A DNA stretch of 64,000 nt, taken from positions 40,041 to 104,040 of the forward strand of contig JBOGPP010000002.1 of the NCBI GenBank assembly GCA_050748485.1, read 5' to 3'. Positions 46,744 to 54,680 of this stretch are shown piece by piece. This DNA comes from TH5896 sp050748485. Its GTDB lineage: Archaea; Thermoproteota; Nitrososphaeria; Nitrososphaerales; Nitrososphaeraceae. The notes beneath the pieces were generated by a model. That model searched no databases. It had not been told where the DNA came from and was given only the letters and a program-made list of their open reading frames with translations. The translations under genes were made by a program, and so were the position numbers. The stretch's first letter is position 1, and each line of letters begins with the position of its first letter.

Positions 46744-47346
46744 ATGACTACGATTAGCAAAACAATGGAAATCAAGGCTCCCCTGAGCGAGGTATTTACC
46801 TATTTCGCAAGACCTGAACACATGGCTGATCAATTCCCTGAAAATATGGGTTTGAACATTATCCCTTTGGAAGTCAAGAACGGGTTTGGGGTAGGAACTA
46901 TATTCAGGATAAGCGGAGATTTCGATGGCAAGAAGCTAGAATGGGATTGTGAAACCATAGATTATGTGCCTCACCGCAGAATCGTCGCTAAGATGATTGA
47001 TGGGCCTTTCAAGAGATGGGAGATAGTAGTCGAATTTGAGGAAGTCAATAGTAATAGTACTAAGATTGGTATGCGTGTTGATTATGATATGCCTTTGGGA
47101 CCACTCGGAAGTTTAATGGACAAAGTCAAATTAAAGAAAACGGCCGAAAGAGGAATGGAAAATGGCCTGTATCGGGTGAAGGCGTTGTTAGAAGGAACAG
47201 GATCCATACCAGTCTATATTACCCTTGATGCCTATAGACGCGTATTGAAAGAGAAGGAGAGGCTTCACTGCTCAGTTTCTGACGCTATAGTCACTTTATT
47301 AAAGGAGCGCGATCAGAACCAAATAGCAACCAATGTTCCAGCATAA
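46744..47346 (+). CDS. START-like (SRPBCC) domain protein with a C-terminal helical tail
   Basis: Residues about 1-145 form an SRPBCC/polyketide-cyclase-like ligand-binding domain: ISKTMEIKAPLSEVFTYFAR, then DGKKLEWDCETIDYVPHRRI. The tail SIPVYITLDAYRRVLKEKE followed by CSVSDAIVTLLKER looks like the short strand plus two helices of a ribbon-helix-helix or antitoxin-like module. Such a fusion could couple a small hydrophobic ligand to DNA or protein binding (inference). The start at 46744 is chosen from the TATA position. Confidence 0.7.
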   Translation: MTTISKTMEIKAPLSEVFTYFARPEHMADQFPENMGLNIIPLEVKNGFGVGTIFRISGDFDGKKLEWDCETIDYVPHRRIVAKMIDGPFKRWEIVVEFEEVNSNSTKIGMRVDYDMPLGPLGSLMDKVKLKKTAERGMENGLYRVKALLEGTGSIPVYITLDAYRRVLKEKERLHCSVSDAIVTLLKERDQNQIATNVPA

Positions 47347-47470
47347 TCGTTAATTCAGACTATTATCATTTTTTTGTCGAACCTCAAGTGGATTGAAAAT
47401 CTGCATGATTGAATTTTGGCTATCGACGTCAAGAATAATATCGCAAGCAAAATTAATGCTTCTATATTAG

Positions 47471-47480
47471 ATTTAAATAT
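47471..47480 (+). promoter_or_regulatory. TATA box of tRNA-Lys
   Basis: ATTTAAATAT lies 26-35 bp before the first base of the tRNA, a typical archaeal tRNA promoter. Confidence 0.55.
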
Positions 47481-47505
47481 CTGCATAACTTGAAGTTCCA
47501 CCTGA

Positions 47506-47598
47506 GGGTTCGTAGCTCAGCCAGGTAGAGCGTCTGGCTCTTAACCAGTCAATAAGGAATGGGTTAAAATGTCGTGGGTCCGAATCCCACCGAACCCG
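47506..47598 (+). tRNA. tRNA-Lys (CTT) with a non-canonical insertion
   Basis: The acceptor stem pairs GGGTTCG (47506-47512) with CGAACCC (47591-47597), discriminator G. The D-arm is GCTC/GAGC, the T-arm GTGGG TCCGAAT CCCAC (47574-47590). The anticodon loop CTCTTAA reads CTT (47540-47542), stem TCTGG with CCAG. After CCAG the expected A of the stem and the variable loop TGTC appear only at 47569-47573, leaving about 20 extra nucleotides at 47549-47568. These cannot be a normal 37/38 intron because the stem's 3' half precedes them. TTAACC (47541-47546) is perfectly complementary to GGTTAA (47562-47567), so the unspliced RNA can pair its anticodon loop with the insert. A non-canonical intron near position 42/43 is the simplest reading. 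Confidence 0.82.
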
Positions 47599-48146
47599 CC
47601 TTACTAGTGTGTCGTTTTATAGGACTACAACTTTATTTTCCATAGAATGGCCTTTCAGACGGCTTCTGATTCACCGGCGCTCTTAGCAATTTCCTCCTAT
47701 TCAAGGCTTTCAGTGTCTTTTGCCAATATGCATTTTTGATTGAATGGTTTAGCCACTCTACAGAATCCTAAAAAGGTTTAAGTCGTCAGCTTCAACCATC
47801 CATTTACCTAGTTTAAGAGCTAGCCCTGGAGAATAACGAAATCTCTCACCAGCATTAAAATCGAATTTAACTTCAATTTTATGATTGACTATTCTACTTA
47901 TATCTCGACTGATTTCAAACCTTACTCAAAATATGAAATCACGCCTAAGTGACGGTACTATCTAGGTATATTCGCTATAGTAGAGGAAAACGGAATCCCT
48001 CTGACTTATAACTAATAGAAGGCCCGCACATGTGGTCATTCTGTTCTGAAGTATTATAAGTGATGTCTTCTAGTCCTAGCCCTAATACTAACGTCGATTC
48101 TCTGAATGCACTGCTGGTGTACTGCGAATCTGTCTGCTTTAATATG

Positions 48147-48234
48147 GGTTTGTCGTTGTCGTTATGGTTGTGGTCGTGGTCGTAGTTGTCGTTGTTGTTG
48201 CTGTTGCTACTACTGCCGCTATCGTTGTCAGGTA
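48147..48234. repeat. Low-complexity trinucleotide-like tract (GTY/GNN repeats)
   Basis: About 88 bp consist almost only of imperfect G-T-(T/C/G) triplets on the plus strand (GTTGTCGTTGTCGTTATGG at its beginning). Read as protein it gives poly-Val on plus and Asp/Asn/His-rich repeats on minus. It looks like microsatellite expansion, possibly from the Asp/Asn-rich end of a lost gene. Confidence 0.6.
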
Positions 48235-48371
48235 CCCATCGTTTTTTCATACATATTCTAGGTATACGTGCATATTACCCTGCACAAATAATTTTGGATT
48301 TTCTTTTTTGAAGGAACTGGAAATTAATTATTACAATGTTTGGACGCGCAAAATGAGCGTAATCGGACATC

Positions 48372-48407
48372 TGACGTATTCGACGGATTATTCGACGTAT
48401 TTGACGA
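48372..48407 (+). promoter_or_regulatory. Direct repeats directly upstream of a TATA box
   Basis: Four close copies of (T/C)GACG(T/G)ATT occur in a row (TGACGTATT, CGACGGATT, CGACGTATT, TGACGAAAG), ending 4 bp before the TATA-like ATTAAATAT at 48412-48420. The ATG is at 48444. This arrangement fits an operator overlapping the BRE region of the discoidin gene promoter. Confidence 0.5.
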
Positions 48408-48443
48408 AAGCATTAAATATCTACTCCCGCATGGTAATTACAG

Positions 48444-50468
48444 ATGCCTGCAAGATTACCTGAATCATCAACTGATTCAGTTGTGCAAAAATGGCTAGAA
48501 GGTACTTCTAGAGACAAAATCGCTGAGCAATGTGGTATAAGCGCAGGAGCGGTTAGCGGGATTATACTAAATTGGAAGAAGTGCATTGGAATAGATCGTG
48601 CAAATCAATCACGAGATCTCGCTCTTGGATTGAAGAAGATGAATCTTTCCATATCAGAATGCGCCGATGGTGCTAGAATCTATCGAATCCTGACCGAACT
48701 AGGAGTCGAAGAATACGATATCGAACGCTTCTTGACAACAATTTACAAAAAGAGCAATGCAATCGGATTCGGCCCGCAAAAAATTGCAGCAATCTTGAAT
48801 GATCTGTTCTCCTTTGCTCAAAGCGGACAGGGATCGGGTAAAATACAGGCAGCAAAATCTGAAGATGGGGCAACGATCCCTGACATAACCCTATTGTCTC
48901 AGATTCCCGCATACATCGCACGCAAGAAGGCAGAAAAAAATCAATTTGAGCATGAGATTGCACAATTAAGAAGTGCCAGAGATACTCTACTCGACGAAAA
49001 ATCCAAGCTAGAAGAATCGAATGAGAATCAGCTGCAGAAAAACGATTTGACTAAAAATAATTTGGAATGGTATGTAAGAGCAAGAGAGGAACTGGAAAGG
49101 GAAGGAATTCCGGTAGAGGACGTAATAAGTCTTAGGGATGCCGTGAAATGGGTCCAAGAAAAAGGAAAAGACCTACCTGAAATCATTAAGACCTTTGCAA
49201 ATTATCGAGCCCTACAAGTTGAGAAAAGATCTCTTGAAAGTCTGCTTTCGAGCCTCAGAGAACAAGCCAGCTCAATGCAAACGTTCAACGCTAATCTTGA
49301 GAACATGCTAGAGACAAACAGCTTAACCATTTCCATAGTTGAAGAATTGGCAATGCTCGGATTCGACTATAAACAGTTAAAGAGGCTCAACGCCCTTCTG
49401 CTGCAGATAAGCAAAGCACACGGGTTGACTACAAGCCACGGATTAGCCGTGGAAAAATTCTTCACAGAGATCGAGGAAGATTACGACGATGTGCAAGGAT
49501 TCAGATCCACGATTGAGAAATTAAGGAAGGATTCAAGAGAGCTTGCTTTGCGGCTCAGAACGGAACGAAGCATTTTTGAAGCTCTTCCACACCTCAATGA
49601 CGCATTAGGATCGTTGCTGAGGAGAGGTGTGTACGAAGATCAAATCGTCAAAATCTCTGAATTATTGGAGAGCTGTCCTAATTTCATTGAATTATATGTG
49701 AAACCAAGTGACAGGAGCATTAATCCAGAAGTACCATTTGCAACGGCTTCAACCGCCTCGTTAACCGGTACAACCGCATCAACTTCACCATCAACAGTCA
49801 GAATGGCTACTAAGAACATACAGGATGGAGCTCCTAGTTATGTAGATAATGCTCAGTTGAATAGTTTTACTAGAGCCGAATATATCCGATCGGAAACGGG
49901 TACTGTTCAAAAAGAAATTGACAAAAAAAATTCAGGCGAAGCAGGTTTGATGACCAGTTCTCAACATATAGTATCAAAAATGAGAGGCATTCGCCGAGAG
50001 AGTAGGCGAATGCCTGGCAATGAGTCCTTGGCAAGGCTCAGCTCTGCAGTAGTAAGTTATGATGAACTGGCGATCTTTGGAGTCACATCAAGTGGACATA
50101 GTGCCGGTCATCCACCATCTTCGGTGACTGACATTAATTCCAGTACTAGCTGGATCGGGCAACAATCTGGCGGCTGGCTCCAATTGGACCTAGGTTCAAG
50201 AAAGAATATTCATCGTATTAATATTGCTTGGAGTCCTCACAGTTTGGGGCGAATTAATTTTGCCCTCTCCGTATCAGAAGATGGTATCTCTTTTAATGAA
50301 AAAAAGGTTGGGTCAAGCGAAAATGCATATCCGACTTGCGAGATGTACCATCTACCGCAGAACACATACGGACGCTACATTAGAATAACCATTCAGGAGA
50401 CGACCGGAGACGATCGATTCGGAATTTCAGGGATTGTCCTTTATGGTCCACATTCACAACAAACCTAA
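48444..50468 (+). CDS. HTH / coiled-coil protein with C-terminal discoidin (F5/8 type C) domain
   Basis: The 674-residue protein has three parts. Residues about 10-45 look like a resolvase-type HTH (VVQKWLEGTSRDKIAEQCGI then SAGAVSGIILNW). Residues about 155-400 hold long charged coiled coils (EKNQFEHEIAQLRSARDTLL and similar) interrupted by helical modules. A Ser/Thr-rich linker (about 430-530) leads to a discoidin-type beta sandwich (about 540-674) with GGWLQLDLGSRKNIHRI and YGRYIRITIQETTG. There is no signal peptide, so the discoidin domain, usually an extracellular sugar or lipid binder, is probably cytoplasmic here. The function is unknown. Confidence 0.75.
   Translation: MPARLPESSTDSVVQKWLEGTSRDKIAEQCGISAGAVSGIILNWKKCIGIDRANQSRDLALGLKKMNLSISECADGARIYRILTELGVEEYDIERFLTTIYKKSNAIGFGPQKIAAILNDLFSFAQSGQGSGKIQAAKSEDGATIPDITLLSQIPAYIARKKAEKNQFEHEIAQLRSARDTLLDEKSKLEESNENQLQKNDLTKNNLEWYVRAREELEREGIPVEDVISLRDAVKWVQEKGKDLPEIIKTFANYRALQVEKRSLESLLSSLREQASSMQTFNANLENMLETNSLTISIVEELAMLGFDYKQLKRLNALLLQISKAHGLTTSHGLAVEKFFTEIEEDYDDVQGFRSTIEKLRKDSRELALRLRTERSIFEALPHLNDALGSLLRRGVYEDQIVKISELLESCPNFIELYVKPSDRSINPEVPFATASTASLTGTTASTSPSTVRMATKNIQDGAPSYVDNAQLNSFTRAEYIRSETGTVQKEIDKKNSGEAGLMTSSQHIVSKMRGIRRESRRMPGNESLARLSSAVVSYDELAIFGVTSSGHSAGHPPSSVTDINSSTSWIGQQSGGWLQLDLGSRKNIHRINIAWSPHSLGRINFALSVSEDGISFNEKKVGSSENAYPTCEMYHLPQNTYGRYIRITIQETTGDDRFGISGIVLYGPHSQQT
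49985..50015. repeat. Perfect 11-bp inverted repeat inside the discoidin-protein gene
   Basis: AGGCATTCGCC (49985-49995) and GGCGAATGCCT (50005-50015) flank a 9-nt loop GAGAGAGTA. The stretch lies in the linker region and encodes RGIRRESRRMPG. A stem this strong within a coding region is unusual. Confidence 0.7.
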
Positions 50469-50896
50469 TACCGCTTACAGTTTATTGGATCGAATTCCAT
50501 TTAACGTGGATTGCGTATTTGTAACGAAGACACTATTTTACACCTGAGGCATACGGACTAGTTCAATTTAGGTATCACTATTTGCGTCAGTCAATATTGG
50601 GATGAGAGTTTTGCAAAATCGTATTGTGGATTCCAATTTTAGAGATATCTACCATCACTTCGATTATGTTAGGATGTGAATATCCTAGTGGCGTCCCAGT
50701 CATCTTAGACGAAGTACAGTCAGGAATGGGTCGAACCGGTAATATTCTCCTGGTGGCAAGTCATAAGATAGATCCATCAAGCCGTTAATTTAGACATAAT
50801 ACATAGACCTTTTAAGAAACTGGAACAATGAATAAATGAATGAAGGAAGGCCAGTAAGTAAGATGATCATATATGTCTCTGGTTGCAGATTATCAT
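50469..50896. other. Intergenic stretch with a gene remnant
   Basis: About 430 bp following the discoidin gene. The notable content is the class III aminotransferase fragment at 50666-50788; otherwise I see nothing. Confidence 0.5.
50666..50788 (+). pseudogene. Fragment of a class III (ornithine/GABA-type) aminotransferase
   Basis: A 40-codon frame ending in TAA reads GVPVILDEVQSGMGRTGN, then LLVASHKIDPSS. DEVQ-G-GRTG is the hallmark of class III PLP aminotransferases (the Asp binds the pyridine nitrogen), and HKIDPS corresponds to the following H-x-I-x-PD. Neither the upstream half nor the lysine region is present, so it is a short remnant. The aldehyde dehydrogenase at 53076 is of the type that acts after ornithine aminotransferase, so a lost neighbour is plausible. 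Confidence 0.7.
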
Positions 50897-51223
50897 CTAA
50901 GTAATTTCTTCTATGTTGTCTAATATTACTTCTCCTGGAGCCCCTGTGACCTTGAATATCTTGTCTAAATTGCCTTCATACCCTTCTTCTTTTAATTTCT
51001 CTCGTATTGGATATGGATATCGGCAGGCATTATTCCCATACAATTTTTCTAACTTGATTAGAAGATCTGTTAACACAATATCTATTATGAATTCGTTCAC
51101 ACTTCCGTGATTGTACCTTACTGCCATATCCCGTAACCATGACATTTGATACTTCTTGAACTGTAGGCCGTTGACAGTTACCAATTCTGGCTCTCTTATG
51201 GATTTAGTCTCCCCCCAATGCAT
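50897..51223 (-). CDS. Small hypothetical protein
   Basis: The 108-residue protein has natural composition and a mixed helix/strand pattern: YQMSWLRDMAVRYNHGSVNEF, then RYPYPIREKLKEEGYEGN. No membrane segment, metal site or family signature is visible. The ATG is preceded by an AT-rich region. It is probably a real lineage-specific gene. Confidence 0.5.
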   Translation of the reverse strand: MHWGETKSIREPELVTVNGLQFKKYQMSWLRDMAVRYNHGSVNEFIIDIVLTDLLIKLEKLYGNNACRYPYPIREKLKEEGYEGNLDKIFKVTGAPGEVILDNIEEIT

Positions 51224-52344
51224 TTTTGTGCATAAGTTCTCATGGTAAGCTAAATAGTTTCCTATTGCATTTCATGAAATTAACGAATATTAGAACAAGT
51301 TCTCCCCCATTACTATCTGCACAGCTGTCTGTTGTTGCGTTTTCCTTACTTTTGTGTTACAAGAATTTTAATCCCTTTGAGATCAATCGTTTGTTTAGCC
51401 ACCAGTATGCCTTTGTGATAGCTGACTTTGACAGCGGGGAAATGGAACACATTTAATCATTTCGCTGATAAATCAAACTCTAATTTTCTGTCATCAGCCT
51501 GCCCAGGTGCAATGGGTATCCAACTAACACAACCCATTGGGTGTATCCAAAGACTTCACTAGAGATCTGAATACAGAAGAATTTTTGTACAAATCTCAAC
51601 TAAGCAACGTTGATTGCGTCCATTTTTAACTGCCTAGGTCAATAATTATACGAGTCTAGACATTAGCAGCAAAAAAATGACTCTCCTTATTAGAATAGCA
51701 AGCCCCCTTTCCTTCCTTCACATATACACTTAATTCGTTGGGTTCAACTTCTGCCTAAAATCATTTGCAAGAAAGCGATTTGTTCTAGGCTGTTCTAGTG
51801 AAAGTTCTTAAGAGCACCCACAGACTTAATTAGGGACATGCCAAAAGGCCTGTGGCCTTGGTGAAACAAATTCAATGGCAACCCGAGGTCTAGACGCCAC
51901 TCAAATATAGAAAAGAAAGCTGAGGAAAGCTTGGCTTACTTTTTGCCTAATCTCTAAGAAACAGTCGTGGCGGCTCACTCGACTCGATGATATCAATTCG
52001 TACATATCTGGAAAAGTATCAATTGCATTACAAAGTCGAATTAGTTGAATATGGTTAATGTGCAGATCAAGTCCCTACGGCATTGGTTTGCTTGAATACT
52101 TGGCCAATTACTCGAATTATTCATCAGATTTTATTCCTCCCAGTTGCTCTAAGCAATTATCGTGATCTTGAATTCACCTCTCGTAAAGCCTGATCCCGAT
52201 GCATTGATTCGTATGATATTGTAATTATCGTCAATCTGTATTCCATTACAATAACTAATTATCAAGGATAATTTTCTTGTTCATTTTAAAGTAATATTAT
52301 TAATTACTGTTCATATAGTCTATCATCGGATTCATTGTTGACAA
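51224..52344. other. Gene-free stretch of about 1.1 kb
   Basis: AT-rich sequence with only a weak 76-codon frame at its start. It contains an 8-bp inverted repeat at 51510-51539 and a GC-rich hairpin (CCAAAAGGCC TGT GGCCTTGG) at 51841-51861. I see no tRNA or conserved protein. Confidence 0.45.
51510..51539. repeat. Inverted repeat in gene-free region
   Basis: CAATGGGT (51510-51517) and ACCCATTG (51532-51539) form perfect 8-bp arms 14 nt apart. A partial direct copy of GGGT(GT)ATCC follows each arm. Confidence 0.45.
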
Positions 52345-52572
52345 GTGACAGCATTTCCATCTGTAAATCAGGGCGAAGACCTTCGGCTTAAAACGCAAGT
52401 AACTGGACTTTACGACCCGAACCCACTCAAGGATAGCTGCTATCATCAATGCACAAGGTGTGCAGTACTATTTAGCTGTGACAATGAACAAATTCGTTTT
52501 GAGACAAGTCTAAGGAAAGTATGTGGAAACCCGTTTTATTACAGTAAGTGTAAGACTTGCAAGAGGAATTAA
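52345..52572 (+). CDS. Small cysteine-rich, probably zinc-binding protein
   Basis: The 75-residue frame (GTG start) has cysteines spaced as C-x3-C-x2-C (CYHQCTRC), then FSC, KVC and C-x2-C (CKTC) near the end. Such spacing suggests one or two zinc sites. I know no family. It may be a stand-alone gene in an otherwise empty region. Confidence 0.4.
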   Translation: MTAFPSVNQGEDLRLKTQVTGLYDPNPLKDSCYHQCTRCAVLFSCDNEQIRFETSLRKVCGNPFYYSKCKTCKRN

Positions 52573-52586
52573 CACCCACAAATAAA

Positions 52587-52805
52587 TTAAAAATGGGCGC
52601 CAGAGGGCATTAAAGGTATTGACCGATCAGTACGACAAGAAATGTTTTTGTAATCTTTGTAATAATGTTGTTTTATCATATTGGCTAGGTTCCTCATCTC
52701 GCTCAAGTCGTTAAAATCATTCCTGTTGTTAACCTTTAATCCTAAAGAACGCAGCTCATTCAACCACCATTCATTTTTTTCATGTAATTCGTGCACGATA
52801 GCCAT
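52587..52805 (-). CDS. Small hypothetical protein
   Basis: A 72-residue charged protein (IVHELHEKNEWWLNELRSLG, then LSEMRNLANMIKQHYYKDY), probably helical. Upstream of its ATG is a perfect 7-bp inverted repeat and an AAGGTG-like site, which favours a real gene. No family recognised. Confidence 0.4.
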   Translation of the reverse strand: MAIVHELHEKNEWWLNELRSLGLKVNNRNDFNDLSEMRNLANMIKQHYYKDYKNISCRTDRSIPLMPSGAHF

Positions 52806-52815
52806 TGGGCCTCTT

Positions 52816-52834
52816 CACCTTAGTGAAAGGTGAT
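52816..52834 (-). repeat. Inverted repeat just upstream of the small gene at 52805
   Basis: TCACCTT (52816-52822) and AAGGTGA (52828-52834) are perfect 7-bp arms around a 5-nt loop, 10 bp before the ATG on the minus strand. In RNA it would place a hairpin in the 5' leader over the ribosome site. Confidence 0.45.
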
Positions 52835-53075
52835 TGCATTTAATAAACATGAGAGTACGAATTAGATTGACACAGACATAAATTCAATACTTGGTATTAC
52901 GCCAAATAATCCCTACGTGCCACGAATTGAACGAGCTGTAGATTTAGAAAATAGTGTCAGACCTTATTTCAAGTTTTACTAATAGCTGCGGAGCGAATTA
53001 TCCGATCTATTGAGTCCTAATAATTCAGATAAAGGTCAGCTTTGGGATTTGATGGAACCATTTGGGTTCGATCAA

Positions 53076-54680
53076 TCAATCATTCTTTTCTCTATCGTCG
53101 AATCTCTTCACGACAATTGTTTGACTCTGTTCTTTGAGAAACTGACCCAAATAATATGTTCCGCCAGTTCCCTTTCCCGTCGTTCCCGAAGATTTCCAAC
53201 CACCAAATGGCTGACACCCCACCATTGCCCCAGTTGTGGCACCCAGGGTTCTGTTTACATATACCACACCTGCTTGAACATCCTGGAGGAAGATCTTGAT
53301 CTCTTTTTCGCTATCGCTATAAATACCTGCAGTCAATCCGTATTCAGAGTTATTACACTGTTCCAATGCCTCATCAAATTTACTATATTCTGCTATACAT
53401 AAAATCGGAACAAATAGCTCCTCTTCCAGTAGGCGATTGCCTATTGTCAAACCTTCGACGATCATAGGTTCAACGTAAAAGCCGTACTTTAAATCACCAT
53501 CTCTCCTTATTTTTCCTCCCACCAAAACCCTTCCGCAACGAGAAGCTAGTTTAGAGAATTTTTGATATTTAAGATAGGCAGCGGAATTGATAAGGGGCCC
53601 CATGAAGGTATTAATATTGATTGGATTTCCAACAGACAATTCATTTGTTCTCTGGATCAATCGTTCGGTAAAATCTTTCTTGATACTTTTCTGAACGTAT
53701 ACGCGTGAAGAAGCGCTACACTTCTGACCTGAGTATCCAAATGCTCCTCGTATGATGCCTTCTACTGCGCCATCCAAGTCTGCATTCTCCGTGACTATTA
53801 CTGGATTCTTCCCACCCAATTCCGCAATTATGATCCGTGACTTCATCTTGTGAGATTCGGCTAATATCCTGTCACCGACGACCTTAGAGCCCGTAAAAGC
53901 AATTCCGGACACCATCCTGTTCTGCACAATTGCCTCCCCGATTGTGTTACCTCTACCAGTTATGAAGTTCAGGACTCCTGCAGGCAATCCTGCTTGCAAC
54001 ATGATCTCCGCAAATAGATAACCAACTATTGGAGCGTCGCTGGCTGGTTTTAAGACCACTGTATTCCCTGTAAGTAGAGCTCCAGTACACATTCCTATCG
54101 TAAGGGCAGCAGGAAAATTAAAAGGGGAAATTACTCCCCAGACGCCATAAGGTTTCATCACACTCATACTTCTTTCGTCGGGATGGGCACTTCTTGTATC
54201 AACAATATAGCCCCTGTTCGCTTCCATTACAATAGTGTAATATCTCATAAAGTCAATTGCCTCGTCGACATCAGATACTGCTTCAAATCGGTTCTTTCCA
54301 CTTTCAAATGTTATCCAAGCTGATAGTTCAAATTTTTTGGCTACAATTATTTCTACAGCAGAAGCAAAAATCTTTATGCGCTTCTGGTAGTCTGCTTTTC
54401 TCCAATACTCAAATGCCTTGAAGGCAGATGATATTGCTCTATTTACATGTTTCAAATTCCCCTTTGGGAAGTATCCTAGGACTATTCGAGTGTCTAAGGG
54501 GGAAGTATGTTCAAATGACCTTACTGAGCTGACATGCTTGCCATCAATTAATAGCGTATATTTTCTACCGAACTGGGATTTAATCTCTTTAATCGCATCA
54601 TCATATTTCTTATGAAAGATTGACTCTCTATTTGACCTCCATAGCTTCCTGAAAGTATTTTCATTCTCGAATCTCATCAA
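53076..54680 (-). CDS. Aldehyde dehydrogenase, 1-pyrroline-5-carboxylate dehydrogenase type
   Basis: This NAD-dependent dehydrogenase probably oxidises glutamate semialdehyde/P5C to glutamate. The 534-residue protein has SPFNFPAALTIGMC, the NAD-binding FTGSKVVGDRI, the general-base glutamate in IAELGGKNPVIV and the catalytic cysteine in GYSGQKCSASSRVYV. QKCSA and the final QPFGGWKSSGTTGKG are typical of the P5C dehydrogenase (RocA/PutA) branch. No proline dehydrogenase lies next to it; an aminotransferase remnant lies 2.3 kb away. Confidence 0.88.
   Translation of the reverse strand: MMRFENENTFRKLWRSNRESIFHKKYDDAIKEIKSQFGRKYTLLIDGKHVSSVRSFEHTSPLDTRIVLGYFPKGNLKHVNRAISSAFKAFEYWRKADYQKRIKIFASAVEIIVAKKFELSAWITFESGKNRFEAVSDVDEAIDFMRYYTIVMEANRGYIVDTRSAHPDERSMSVMKPYGVWGVISPFNFPAALTIGMCTGALLTGNTVVLKPASDAPIVGYLFAEIMLQAGLPAGVLNFITGRGNTIGEAIVQNRMVSGIAFTGSKVVGDRILAESHKMKSRIIIAELGGKNPVIVTENADLDGAVEGIIRGAFGYSGQKCSASSRVYVQKSIKKDFTERLIQRTNELSVGNPININTFMGPLINSAAYLKYQKFSKLASRCGRVLVGGKIRRDGDLKYGFYVEPMIVEGLTIGNRLLEEELFVPILCIAEYSKFDEALEQCNNSEYGLTAGIYSDSEKEIKIFLQDVQAGVVYVNRTLGATTGAMVGCQPFGGWKSSGTTGKGTGGTYYLGQFLKEQSQTIVVKRFDDREKND

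Larger units (their letters stand above)
47599..48443. other. Gene-poor stretch with low-complexity tract and promoter repeats
   Basis: About 850 bp between tRNA-Lys and the discoidin gene. It contains the GTY-rich tract at about 48147-48234 and the promoter repeats at 48372-48407. I see no convincing gene; the overlapping frames across the tract are low-complexity artefacts. Confidence 0.45.

Noticed and set aside
48164..48463. 99-codon frame with poly-valine start
   Set aside because: It is an artefact of the trinucleotide tract and overlaps the promoter of the discoidin gene.
51841..51861. GC-rich hairpin as a terminator
   Set aside because: No gene ends near it and no T-run follows; stem has a 2-nt bulge.
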